From Vibrio crassostreae (GTDB lineage Bacteria; Pseudomonadota; Gammaproteobacteria; Enterobacterales; Vibrionaceae), in the NCBI RefSeq assembly GCF_024347415.1, contig NZ_AP025477.1:744001-808000 (forward strand): a stretch of DNA of 64,000 bases, read 5' to 3'. Of the stretch, positions 37,147 through 45,831 are shown one piece after another (the first letter of the stretch is position 1; each line of letters begins with the position of its first letter). The notes under the pieces were generated by a model. That model was given only the letters and a program-made list of their open reading frames with translations, ran no database searches and was not told where the DNA came from. A program made the translations under genes and the position numbers.

Positions 37147-37656
37147 ATGGTTAAAGCATTTCGAATTCTTCATAACTTAATCGTCTCAGCGTTAATTTTC
37201 AGTCTGTCACTTTCATTATATGCCAGTGCTAATAGCTTAACGTTAGGAATTAGCGGTCAGATCAAAGACCGATGCGAAATAAACTTCTTCTCTGGCAACA
37301 TTATGAATTTTACGGAACACCGTGATGTGCAATCGTTGCCTTTTAATATTTATTGTAACCGTCCGTTGGGTATAACGATCAACTCAAAATATGGAGGCTT
37401 AAAATATCAACATCAAGGGGTTGATATTATTGAAAGTTACAATTTGTCATTACAAATAGACAAAATTCGTCTTCATGAAAGTAGGCACAGTAGCCAACTT
37501 ACTTCACCAGTAATGATAGACAGTTCTGGTGTTATTCCGTTCTCTCAACAGGGGAATCTTAGGGTAGCACTCGAAAATAGCTTGCATTACGCAGGTTATT
37601 ATCAAGACGTTATTGAGATCGAAGTTTACCCTTCGATTCATAGCGTAACAAAGTGA
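37147..37656 (+). CDS. pilin-like exported protein (minor subunit?)
   Basis: 169 aa; start ATG 37147 with AGGTGAG upstream. Signal peptide up to ASAN, then a single-domain beta protein with two Cys (DRCEINFF and FNIYCNRPLG) spaced as in pilin or spore-coat-U-type subunits. The C-terminus (YYQDVIEIEVYPS) is like the final strand of pilins (Y-x-D-x-I-x-V-x-V). It precedes the more abundant-looking pilin gene, so it may be a minor or initiating subunit. Confidence 0.65.
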   Translation: MVKAFRILHNLIVSALIFSLSLSLYASANSLTLGISGQIKDRCEINFFSGNIMNFTEHRDVQSLPFNIYCNRPLGITINSKYGGLKYQHQGVDIIESYNLSLQIDKIRLHESRHSSQLTSPVMIDSSGVIPFSQQGNLRVALENSLHYAGYYQDVIEIEVYPSIHSVTK

Positions 37657-37733
37657 AAACTCTGCAATGTATCTGCAGAACAACATACGCTCAGCAGTAT
37701 TCGAGCCAATCATTTAAGATAAAGGAATTTCTA

Positions 37734-38231
37734 ATGAAAAAGCTAACACTCTACGCAGCAACAGTCACAGCTATTTTTGGCGCTCAAGTCCAAGCCGCTC
37801 CAGGTGATGTACAGTTAGTTGGATTTGTTTCACCTGTATGTGAGGTTACTGGTCTTTCAACGCAACTTATGGACTTTGGTAACGTATCTCAAATTCAAAA
37901 CCTTTCTGTTAGTGGTCTTAACATGAAGTGTAATGACGTCGATGGTGCAACTGTGACACTGACAAGTGCTGAAGGTGGTCTAGAGTCAGATGATAGCGAA
38001 GACTACGCTCTTACATACGATGCAACATTTAATCCTTCAGGCTTAGCTCCGTTCACGCTTAATGCACCAGGGGGCCCAGGTCTAAATGACGTTTCAGTCA
38101 GTAATTCTTATGGCGGTTCTGGCGCATTAGCGACAGGTGTTGCCGCATCTATTGATATTGTGACGACAGAAACCTCCCCATGGGCAGGTGGCTACTCAGA
38201 TACATTAACCGTAAATATCACCTCAAATTAG
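37734..38231 (+). CDS. major fimbrial subunit candidate
   Basis: 165 aa; start ATG 37734 (AAAGGAATTTCTA before it), signal peptide to VQAAPG. Two Cys (SPVCEVTG, MKCNDVDG), Gly/Ser/Thr-rich, low Lys content and a final strand GGYSDTLTVNITSN, the standard pilin ending. Followed after 75 bases of non-coding sequence by the chaperone genes. Size, composition and position suggest the shaft subunit. Confidence 0.75.
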   Translation: MKKLTLYAATVTAIFGAQVQAAPGDVQLVGFVSPVCEVTGLSTQLMDFGNVSQIQNLSVSGLNMKCNDVDGATVTLTSAEGGLESDDSEDYALTYDATFNPSGLAPFTLNAPGGPGLNDVSVSNSYGGSGALATGVAASIDIVTTETSPWAGGYSDTLTVNITSN

Positions 38232-38320
38232 AGGTTAATAAGTCGGGGGCTATTATTTGGCCTCCGACTTAATCTCAGCCTCAATCTCAACGACGTAAGT
38301 TTAATTTGGAGCTTATCGCT

Positions 38321-39046
38321 ATGTATCAATGGATCATACATAAATGGACCGTTCTGTTTTTATTGTCGTTCACTTGTTTGTCCGCTCATGCGTTCAAAGT
38401 AGAACCGATGTCTATGGAAATGACGCCGCTTGGCAAAAGAGCTCAAATGACCATGAGGGTTGAGAATTCTTCTCAAGAACCGCTCACGGTTGAGTTGTCT
38501 CCGGTATATATGACAATGGACAAATATGGCAAAGAGACCACCACTCCTGCTGATGACGAGCTACTAGTTATTCCAGTGACCGCGATTATTGAACCTGGAC
38601 GATCACAATCCATTATGGTGCGCTATTTAGGCGATCCTTCCATCACAGAATCTAAAGCCTATCGAATTGCTGTTAAGCAAGTGAAAGTTCAAAGAGCAAG
38701 CAGCAACCAAGGGCAAGTAAGTCTTTTGCTTCAGTTTAATACGCTTATCAACGTGCGACCTCAGAACACGGCTTCTCAGCTAGAAATTAAAAGTATCGAA
38801 CAAAATGACAAAAAGAACAAATGGGTTCTTGAGGTACTTAACAGTGGTAATAGTTATGGTCGATTAACCAATACAACATGGAAAATATCTGATGGTAAAA
38901 ATTCAACATATTTAAAAGGCGTAGAAATCGCTAAACGTATTCCGGGTACTTTAGTCCTACCCTACTCCACTCGCTTTTTCGAAATGCTGCCTCTTAAAAA
39001 TTATGATGTGGACACCCTATCGATTGAAATAGAGCAGGATCAATAG
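38321..39046 (+). CDS. periplasmic fimbrial chaperone 1
   Basis: 241 aa, start ATG 38321 with GGAG upstream. Signal to AHAF, then an Ig-like PapD-type N-domain (MTMRVENSSQEPLTVELSPVY; the strand VIPVTAIIEPGRSQSIMVRYLG carries the G1-like donor region) and a second beta domain. It folds pilins and delivers them to the usher. Its stop is 2 bases before the next chaperone gene. Confidence 0.8.
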   Translation: MYQWIIHKWTVLFLLSFTCLSAHAFKVEPMSMEMTPLGKRAQMTMRVENSSQEPLTVELSPVYMTMDKYGKETTTPADDELLVIPVTAIIEPGRSQSIMVRYLGDPSITESKAYRIAVKQVKVQRASSNQGQVSLLLQFNTLINVRPQNTASQLEIKSIEQNDKKNKWVLEVLNSGNSYGRLTNTTWKISDGKNSTYLKGVEIAKRIPGTLVLPYSTRFFEMLPLKNYDVDTLSIEIEQDQ

Positions 39047-39048
39047 CA

Positions 39049-39735
39049 ATGAGACGTTATATCTTGGGTGGGCTCATTTATTGCTTTCTGTGTGCACAAA
39101 CGTTTGGCATAACATTGTTTCCAACCGTCATCGAGCTCAACACAGATCACAGAGCAACATCGCAACTGGTTGTAACTAACAATTCAACACAAGCTCTCCC
39201 ACTAGAAGCTAACGTTCGTCGTTTGAACTTCTTATCTGATGGCACGTTCCAAACATCAGATCTATCGAGTGAAGAGATGTTTGTGTTTCCACCAGCCGCA
39301 ATGTTGGCACCCGGTGCACGCCAAGTATTCCGTATACAGTGGTTGGGAAAGCGATTACTCGAAACCTCCCAGAGTTACTTCGTTCGCTTCAGTACCGTGA
39401 ATATTGGCCAGAACCACGCGAGGATAGACAAACCCATCGGGCTAACAACCGGTATCAATTTACAAGTTCACTACAATGCGTTGTTGCACATTCACTCGTC
39501 CTCTTTAGAGCCTGACGTGAAATTACACATAGATGAACAAGGTCAACTGACACTCACTAATTCTGGGTCGCGATTTACCTATACATCGTTACTTCATTTT
39601 GCGGGGCTCGAATCTCAGAGCCAAAAAGTACATGAGGCTTTAGGTGAGCAGTTTATTCCACCACGCTCCATTATTACTTTGCCTTCTTCTTTAAATTATT
39701 TACCAGTGGGCACTTACCATGGGCATGAAAACTGA
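39049..39735 (+). CDS. periplasmic fimbrial chaperone 2
   Basis: 228 aa, signal peptide to TFGI. PapD-like features: LVVTNNSTQALPLEANVR, FVFPPAAMLAPGARQVFRIQWLG and SYFVRFSTVN. It overlaps the usher gene by 17 bases. Two chaperones with one usher recall the E. coli common pilus (EcpB/EcpE) and other alpha-type systems. Confidence 0.8.
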   Translation: MRRYILGGLIYCFLCAQTFGITLFPTVIELNTDHRATSQLVVTNNSTQALPLEANVRRLNFLSDGTFQTSDLSSEEMFVFPPAAMLAPGARQVFRIQWLGKRLLETSQSYFVRFSTVNIGQNHARIDKPIGLTTGINLQVHYNALLHIHSSSLEPDVKLHIDEQGQLTLTNSGSRFTYTSLLHFAGLESQSQKVHEALGEQFIPPRSIITLPSSLNYLPVGTYHGHEN

Positions 39736-42211
39736 AACCTATCCCAAGATGTGGCAAGTTTTGTATGTCTTGGTATTAGTACTTTTTTATTGTGCTGCCT
39801 TAAGCCCTGTTGCTTGGGGTCAAGAAATGGTCTTGAACCCGACAGGACGAGATATTCAACTTACCTCTTTGTTAAGAATAAGTGACACCATACTTGGAGA
39901 AGCGGACATTATCATTACCGCAAACAATGAAATCTTGTTACCGAAGGAAAGTACGCTTTCTCTCCTTTCGTCCGTCGTAACTCAAGAAGGTATTGGGAAA
40001 CTCAATGACACGACAAGCGATAAAATGCTGTCTCAGCACCATTTTGAGAGCGTAGGATTAGGTCTTAGTTTCGATTTTTCTTTATTAGAATGCATCGTGA
40101 CAGTACCGCCTGAATTTAGCTTAACCCAGCAACTGTCTATGAATGGCGCAGATGATTTTTATAACTATGCTGAGCCAAGTTTGTTTAGTGGATACGTTAA
40201 CTTTGCCCTTTCGGCTAATGAGAGCCAATATGTCGATCAGAATTCGTCAAGGCAGGATCTCTATCGCAGTCAGTTTGACTCAGCACTTAACATTGGTTTT
40301 CTAAACTTTGAGTATGAATCTTATTTAGAAAACAGCTCATCACAAGATTCGCGATACGTAAGAGAAGGATCTCGTCTTAATATTGACTTTGCAAAACAAG
40401 GCACACGACTTGTGCTCGGCGATATGTACAACAGTGGTCAATCTTTTCAGGACAGCACCGACATACTTGGTATTGGCTTAACTCGAGATTTCACACTTAT
40501 TCCAACCAGAAATGCACGACCGCGAGCCAATCAATCATTCACACTTCAAAGAGCTTCAAATGTCGATGTCTATATAGATGGGATTGCAGTCCAGCGATTA
40601 ACGCTAGGCGCTGGTAGCTATAACCTTAGTGACATACCTCTAGCGCAAGGTAGCAATGATATTGTACTCGTCATCACCGACCGCTCCGGGAATGAAGAAC
40701 GCATCGAGTTTTCTATTGCGACCGGTAACGACTTGCTCAATAGCGGTGAGTTTGAATATAGCATCATGTATGGAGCGCCTTCTGAATTACAAAATGGACA
40801 ACTAGAGTACCTAACCGACGAGCGCATTTTCCATGGTTATATTGATGTGGGTATTAGTCCTTGGTTAACGTTAGGTACGAACTTTCAAACCCGTGAAGGT
40901 CTTTATCAATATGGTGCCACTGCGTTACTCGCTTCTACATGGGGCGTCACTGAACTCACTGCTTCTCTTAGCGAACACCCTACATTTGGAACTGGCGACG
41001 CTTACAAATTTGCGTTCGATGCGGAGTTTTCCAATACGAACACGCTGTCCCCACAACTGAGTTTCAGTTATGAATATCTGGCCAACAATTTTACTGGGGT
41101 TTCAGGGGTTGATGCTTCCAATATCGATATCAACTTAACCACTCATTATGTCTCTGCATTCAGCTCCATTTATCTTGGTCAGTCCTTACGTGCCGCCATT
41201 ACGCTCAATTATCGTTCAGGAGTAGACAAAGAGAACGATTATTGGCTGATTAGCCCGAGTTTATCGGACGGACTGTTTGATACACCCGCCACCTGGAGCG
41301 CACGCGTTAACTATCGGAACAACGCAACCGAAGACGATGATATCAGCACTACAGTCACCGTTAGCTGGCCTCTTAGTCGACAAACTCGTGTCGTCGGTCG
41401 ATACACCACAGAACTCAATGAAGCCGCCTTAGATTACAGCTATCAAAATAATATTGGTAACACAGGCGGGATATCAGCGTTTGCGAGTGTCATTAATAAC
41501 GAAGAAACGGATGCCGATATGGATGCCGGAATTAACTACACGGCAAACCGCTATGAATTAAATGCAACCCACGCATCGCGGCTTGAAGACATTAGTGGTG
41601 AAACACGAAACCACAATACTGACGTGACCATTAGTAGTGCCATTGCTTTTGCGGGCTCATCTGTGACGATCGGCAGACCAGTACGCGAAGCATTTGCTAT
41701 TGTCAGCAAACATAAGAGCCTTAAAGAGAATGACGTGGCTATCGATCCCACAAAAGAGGATGAGTACGCACGCGTTTATCTTAAAGGAGATGCAAGTGCC
41801 ATGGTTCCTGACCTTGTTGCTTATAATGGCCAAGTAGTCAGTTACGAGGTCGATAACTTGCCACCAGGGTATGACTTAGGCGACGGCGCTTTTTGGATTA
41901 AGCCGGGTTACAAAAGGGGCTTCCAACTCCAGATTGGATCTGATGCTGTATTAACCGTTATTGGCAAGCTATTCGATCGTCAAAGTAACAACCCTATTTC
42001 ACTTGTCGCTGGTGTAGCACATTACCTTGGTGAGGCAAAACAGTTGCCAATTGACTTCTTTACAAATCGCAACGGCATATTTGCAATCTCTGGGTTAAAG
42101 CCAGGTAAATATCAATTAGTACTAGACACTAAAGAACAAGAGTCAGTCATCATTTCCCTCAGTGAACGCAGTAACAACTTGATAAGACTAGGAGATGTGT
42201 ATGTCGAATAA
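39719..42211 (+). CDS. outer-membrane fimbrial usher, PapC/EcpC-like
   Basis: 830 aa: signal peptide (to VAWGQ), short N-terminal domain, a long beta-barrel with a central plug-like part (RASNVDVYIDGIAVQRLTLGAGSYNLSDIPLAQGSNDIVLVITDRSG) and a C-terminal region with PGYDLGDGAFWIKPGYKRGF and a carboxypeptidase-regulatory-like end (NGIFAISGLKPGKYQLVLD). Length and C-terminus are closer to EcpC/CfaC-type ushers than to FimD. It secretes and assembles pilins at the outer membrane. The start at 39719 is inside the chaperone 2 gene; ATG 39725 is also possible. Confidence 0.88.
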   Translation: MGMKTETYPKMWQVLYVLVLVLFYCAALSPVAWGQEMVLNPTGRDIQLTSLLRISDTILGEADIIITANNEILLPKESTLSLLSSVVTQEGIGKLNDTTSDKMLSQHHFESVGLGLSFDFSLLECIVTVPPEFSLTQQLSMNGADDFYNYAEPSLFSGYVNFALSANESQYVDQNSSRQDLYRSQFDSALNIGFLNFEYESYLENSSSQDSRYVREGSRLNIDFAKQGTRLVLGDMYNSGQSFQDSTDILGIGLTRDFTLIPTRNARPRANQSFTLQRASNVDVYIDGIAVQRLTLGAGSYNLSDIPLAQGSNDIVLVITDRSGNEERIEFSIATGNDLLNSGEFEYSIMYGAPSELQNGQLEYLTDERIFHGYIDVGISPWLTLGTNFQTREGLYQYGATALLASTWGVTELTASLSEHPTFGTGDAYKFAFDAEFSNTNTLSPQLSFSYEYLANNFTGVSGVDASNIDINLTTHYVSAFSSIYLGQSLRAAITLNYRSGVDKENDYWLISPSLSDGLFDTPATWSARVNYRNNATEDDDISTTVTVSWPLSRQTRVVGRYTTELNEAALDYSYQNNIGNTGGISAFASVINNEETDADMDAGINYTANRYELNATHASRLEDISGETRNHNTDVTISSAIAFAGSSVTIGRPVREAFAIVSKHKSLKENDVAIDPTKEDEYARVYLKGDASAMVPDLVAYNGQVVSYEVDNLPPGYDLGDGAFWIKPGYKRGFQLQIGSDAVLTVIGKLFDRQSNNPISLVAGVAHYLGEAKQLPIDFFTNRNGIFAISGLKPGKYQLVLDTKEQESVIISLSERSNNLIRLGDVYVE

Positions 42212-43082
42212 ACAAGTACTTTGGGGATCCTTGTTCCTCATAGCCATAAACCATGTACCTTCGGCATTGGCATGTGAAGCTAGTGCGTTGACTATTCAAC
42301 CCGTCTCATCGAAATCACAATATGATGTTTTCAGCGCAGGCACATTCGCAACAATAAACACTTACCGTATAGATGCGAACATAATTGGCGAACCCTGCAA
42401 CTTAAGCTTAATTTTGCAGCTTAACGATACAAGCCGCTCGTTAAAAGGGTCAAACCAAGACAAACTCAACTTTGAGTGGAGTGGACAGATCGGTATGCCA
42501 GTGGCTAATCAATGGCACTTATCATTAACCGACAGCCAACCTTCGGCAACGATACAAATGCGATTTCCGAGCAAACAATGGTTAGCATCAGGAACCTATC
42601 GGGGGTTATTGGAAGTCTCGCCGTCTTATACATCAAATAGTCAACAAATAGAAATTAGCCCTAGTTCCATCCCAGTATCGGTTACCGTTCCTCCTGCTGC
42701 GAAAATTCATTTTTATGGATTAACCCAACAACATTATGACCTTGATCTAGGAACCTTATACTCAAACAAGGTTATTCGTTCTGCACCTAACCTATGGGTT
42801 CAAAGCAATACAGCTTATACCATCGTATTGGAATCATCCCACCAAGGAATGCTGCGTCATGAATCTAATGAGACCAAATGGGACATTCCATATCAATTGT
42901 CCCTCGATAGCGACAGAGTAAATCTTGAGCAACTGGATGAAAGAATTCAACGTCTTTCGGCTACGATTGGTCAGCCCATTCCTTTGAACATTGTTATTGG
43001 TGAAACAGAGAACAAACCAGGAGGACAATATGACGATACATTACAAATTTCTATTGAACCTCGACTTTCACAGCAACCATAA
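42201..43082 (+). CDS. fimbrial tip or minor subunit-like protein
   Basis: 293 aa from ATG 42201 (GGAG 6 bases upstream), overlapping the usher end by 11 bases. Signal to ALACEAS, with Cys in ALACEAS and EPCNLSL. Two beta-rich halves: an adhesin-like N-part and a C-part that ends GGQYDDTLQISIEPR, the pilin-type last strand. A two-domain protein after the usher is where tip adhesins are usually encoded. Confidence 0.7.
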   Translation: MSNKQVLWGSLFLIAINHVPSALACEASALTIQPVSSKSQYDVFSAGTFATINTYRIDANIIGEPCNLSLILQLNDTSRSLKGSNQDKLNFEWSGQIGMPVANQWHLSLTDSQPSATIQMRFPSKQWLASGTYRGLLEVSPSYTSNSQQIEISPSSIPVSVTVPPAAKIHFYGLTQQHYDLDLGTLYSNKVIRSAPNLWVQSNTAYTIVLESSHQGMLRHESNETKWDIPYQLSLDSDRVNLEQLDERIQRLSATIGQPIPLNIVIGETENKPGGQYDDTLQISIEPRLSQQP

Positions 43083-43097
43083 TTATGCAATTATGTA

Positions 43098-43123
43098 AAA
43101 ATTAAGCCGAAGAGCTTAATTTT
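43098..43123 (+). terminator. terminator of the fimbrial operon
   Basis: AAAATTAAGC / GCTTAATTTT hairpin with a 6-nt loop. The stem is AT-rich but fully paired. Confidence 0.65.
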
Positions 43124-43177
43124 ATAAAACACAACGTCATAGAATCAAAACATGATTTACCAGGCTCGGAATAAGTT

Positions 43178-43867
43178 ATGCATAGAAATAATTTAAAACA
43201 GATGCTCCTAATTGGTGACAACGGTATTAACAACCAGTTTATTCAGCGCGAAATAGGAAAATACAGTGACTTTTCTTTTAGCAGAGAATGTTTGGCGAGC
43301 ATTGAGCGCTCGAATAACCATAAAACTTTCGATATCGTCCTTATTAGCTACTTGCTATTAGCAAATATCGAAGATATCAACATCATCTTATCCAAAATAG
43401 AATCCAATAAATGGGTAGTTTATGATGTCCCTGCAGACATTACCGGACAGAGTATTACCGTAATGCAGTTATTCAACTTGTTTAATATAAAGGGAATCAT
43501 CTATCAGGATGCTCCTATTGATCATCTTACCCGTTGTTTAAAAACAGTGTGTGACGACGATTTGTGGTTACCGAGAAAGTTAATGTCGCATATTTTATCT
43601 AATAGACACGATTACACTTTCAAGTCGAAAGTAATACTATCTAGCCTTACAAAAAGAGAAGTTCAAATATTCAAACGGGTGATTAGAGGAGATTCAAATT
43701 TAGAAATATCAAACGAACTATTTATTTCAGAAAGTACGGTAAAGACGCACGTATACAATATATATAAAAAAATAAATGTCACAAATCGCAAAGAAGCGAT
43801 AAGAAAAGCATATTTTATCAATAGTTTAGAGAACATTATACAACCAGACATAAAGCTCAAAGTATAA
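43178..43867 (+). CDS. LuxR-type regulator of the VpsT/CsgD family
   Basis: 229 aa: an N-terminal receiver-like domain without the acidic phosphorylation pocket (residues about 8-125) and a C-terminal LuxR helix-turn-helix (LTKREVQIFKRVIRGDSN ... ISESTVKTHVYNIYKKINVTNR). Between them is WLPR at residues 130-133, at the place of the VpsT c-di-GMP-binding motif W[FLM][TS]R (131-134), with Pro in the third position. It is transcribed alone after the fimbrial operon and is its likely regulator, as EcpR/MatA is for ECP. Whether it still binds c-di-GMP is open. Confidence 0.82.
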   Translation: MHRNNLKQMLLIGDNGINNQFIQREIGKYSDFSFSRECLASIERSNNHKTFDIVLISYLLLANIEDINIILSKIESNKWVVYDVPADITGQSITVMQLFNLFNIKGIIYQDAPIDHLTRCLKTVCDDDLWLPRKLMSHILSNRHDYTFKSKVILSSLTKREVQIFKRVIRGDSNLEISNELFISESTVKTHVYNIYKKINVTNRKEAIRKAYFINSLENIIQPDIKLKV

Positions 43868-43921
43868 CTACAATACAAAGATAATAGTAAATTACAGTTA
43901 CCAACAAGCACCATGACAGTT

Positions 43922-44963
43922 GGCTTTGTTGCGTAATTCAGTGGAACTAAATCCAGAACCTACGATCTGATCAGCTACATACACTCCCTCTCGTAGCCCT
44001 ATGCCTAACCCTCGTTATAAAACAACCAACTGGAAGCAATACAATCAATCACTCATTAACCGTGGCTCTCTGACCTTTTGGATTGATGAAGAGGCGATAA
44101 GCGGCTGGGCGCAAAGCAAACAGAATAAGCGTGGGAGACCACGTCGGTTCAGTGATTTAGCTATTACGACAGCACTCATGGTGAAACGAGTTTTTTCTAT
44201 GCCACTGAGAGCGCTGCAAGGATTTATCGACTCGATATTTAGGTTAGCCCATGTGCCGCTAAGTTGTCCGCATTACACCTGCATCAGCCGTAGAGCCAAG
44301 CAAGTTAAGGTCTCATTTAAGACTAAAACGAGAGGAGCGATACAACACCTAGCCATTGATGCAACTGGCCTTAAGGTTTATGGCGAAGGTGAAAAACATG
44401 GGACGGATGGCAAGCGTAGAGTCTGGCGAAAGCTGCATATTGCAGTCGATACCAACACTCATGAGATCATTGCCGCCGAGCTAAGTTTATCAACGGTTAC
44501 AGATGGAGAAGTCCTCCCGAACTTACTGAAACAAACACGCCGAAGCATCCTTGAGGTGTCTGGTGATGGCGCTTACGACACGAGATTGTGTCATGCTGCT
44601 ATTAAGATTAAGGGAGCCATTGCGCTTATTCCCCCAAGAGAAGGGGCTGCCTTCTGGGAGCGTGGTCACCCTCGAAATCTTGCCGTGGGCTGCCAGAAGT
44701 TATACGGCTCAAATAAGTATTGGAAAGAGCGGTATGGATATCACAAACGTTCACTCTCAGAAACAGCGATGTATCGAGTTAAACGGTTGCTAGGAGGGCA
44801 ACTGAGCTTAAGAAATTACAATGCGCAGGTGGGTGAAACTTACGCGATGATAAAAGCGTTGAACAAACTTACTGGGTTAGGTATGCCTGAAACTTGTCGT
44901 ATCGACTAAGAAACGCCCGAAACGGGGTAGCTCTATTTTTAAATCTAATTACGCAACAAAGCC
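43922..44963 (+). mobile_element. IS5-family element, IS903-like group
   Basis: 1042 bp bounded by 17-bp perfect terminal inverted repeats GGCTTTGTTGCGTAATT. The GGCTTTGTTG start is that of the IS903 group. It encodes one intact transposase. The 9-bp flanks (ATGACAGTT left, CATCATTTC right) do not match, so no target duplication is seen. The right end abuts a degenerate ltaE 3' copy. Confidence 0.92.
44001..44909 (+). CDS. IS5-family transposase
   Basis: 302 aa, complete DDE set: Asp in LAIDATGLK, Asp in SGDGAYDTR, Glu in RSLSETAMYRVKRLLG (the Y-x2-R-x3-E-x6-K signature). The N-terminal helical DNA-binding part includes RGRPRRFSDLAITTALM. The frame is intact, so the element may still be active. 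Confidence 0.95.
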   Translation: MPNPRYKTTNWKQYNQSLINRGSLTFWIDEEAISGWAQSKQNKRGRPRRFSDLAITTALMVKRVFSMPLRALQGFIDSIFRLAHVPLSCPHYTCISRRAKQVKVSFKTKTRGAIQHLAIDATGLKVYGEGEKHGTDGKRRVWRKLHIAVDTNTHEIIAAELSLSTVTDGEVLPNLLKQTRRSILEVSGDGAYDTRLCHAAIKIKGAIALIPPREGAAFWERGHPRNLAVGCQKLYGSNKYWKERYGYHKRSLSETAMYRVKRLLGGQLSLRNYNAQVGETYAMIKALNKLTGLGMPETCRID

Positions 44964-44964
44964 C

Positions 44965-45016
44965 ATCATTTCTGAAGACGCTTCATCTGCCTAACAAGGC
45001 GAAAAGTACACTTTAA
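44965..45016 (+). pseudogene. remnant of a second ltaE 3' end
   Basis: ATCATTTCTGAAGAC, then CCTAACAAGGCGAAAAGTAC and CTTTAA, follow the last 18 codons of ltaE (36311-36364) block by block with a 2-base length difference and a frame-breaking stop. Only the C-terminal codons remain; the IS edge is where homology ends. Confidence 0.65.
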
Positions 45017-45087
45017 CTCTAAACAAATTAGCCTCTATAGCAATGAAGACTTGAGCTTCCCCTTAGGGTAAGCTTTATTATTATTTT
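44965..45087 (+). repeat. right copy of diverged direct repeat
   Basis: Shares with 36311-36430 the ordered blocks TCTGAAGAC, CCTAACAA, CACTTTAACTCT, AGCCTCTAT-GCAAT and the AAGCTT terminator stem. Sequence identity is clear but incomplete, as between different strains or species. Confidence 0.75.
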
Positions 45088-45088
45088 T
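45054..45088 (+). terminator. terminator paired with the ltaE remnant
   Basis: AGCTTCCCC / GGGTAAGCT hairpin followed by a T-rich run (TTATTATTTTTTT). Confidence 0.75.
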
Positions 45089-45103
45089 TTACTGGAGCAA
45101 AGC

Positions 45104-45421
45104 ATGACTTATCAATCCTTCGCTTTTCTATTACTGACTCTTTCCCCTAGCCTTCATGCTTCTGATTTTGGTGATCCCCAACTGGGTAAAATGAAATCAC
45201 CAAGCTGCGTTTTTTGCCATACCTCAACGGGCGACACAAGTCACCCTGATTACCCAAAACTTTCTGGTCAAGATTCAACTTACCTCTATAACACAATGAA
45301 AGCTTACCAAAACGGAGATAGACAAGGCGCTTACGCTCAGATGATGCAAGCACAACTGAGTAAACTCAACGATCAAGACTTAAAAGATATCGCTGCCTTT
45401 TACGCTTCCAAAAACAAATAA
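45104..45421 (+). CDS. small c-type cytochrome
   Basis: 105 aa, start after GGAGCAAAGC. Signal peptide to LHAS, one haem site CVFCH, and an axial Met probably in QMMQAQLSKL. The end DQDLKDIAAFYASKNK is the typical class I cytochrome c helix (cytochrome c553 / c4-half type). It is a periplasmic electron carrier; partner unknown. It probably followed ltaE directly before the island arrived. Confidence 0.9.
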   Translation: MTYQSFAFLLLTLSPSLHASDFGDPQLGKMKSPSCVFCHTSTGDTSHPDYPKLSGQDSTYLYNTMKAYQNGDRQGAYAQMMQAQLSKLNDQDLKDIAAFYASKNK

Positions 45422-45552
45422 CGTACTTTTTAAGGTCCCAACTAAAACCATCTTGTTAACATTTGAACGGGAACGGCTAGCCTTCCGACTTAGCGAGCCT
45501 AAACATATAAAAATAGCTAAATCACCTCAGAAGCAAACCTTCAACCCCAAAA
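45422..45552. other. intergenic region
   Basis: Between the cytochrome gene and the DUF2860 promoter. No gene or structure recognised. Confidence 0.4.
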
Positions 45553-45566
45553 AATCAAAAGTGACA
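45553..45566. promoter_or_regulatory. copy of the shared AACAAAAARTGACA motif (variant)
   Basis: AATCAAAAGTGACA, two changes from the consensus found upstream of three other genes in the locus. An inverted partner (AAAAAGTGAC on the minus strand) lies at 45614-45623. It is 266 bases upstream of the DUF2860 gene. Confidence 0.45.
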
Positions 45567-45831
45567 AAAAATATTTAACTATATTATTCAGATAGTTGCA
45601 ACGTGACTGACGGGTCACTTTTTGTGGTTAGCATTATTCCCTCCATCACTGAATAATTCATTCCGAATGCATGGATTCTTATCAATATGATGAGCTTTCG
45701 AAGCGCAGTCTATAACGATTCGCCCTTTTCTATTTATTGAATTCTATGTCTCACGAAACAATTTAACGGACTGAATTTTCATCAATACCCATACAAGGAT
45801 GATTTAAGGTAAGCCTACTATTGAGATTGTT

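Noticed and set aside
36311..45087. Prophage or integrative element at ltaE
   Set aside because: No integrase, phage or conjugation genes; only one IS transposase. The repeats are too diverged for recent att sites.
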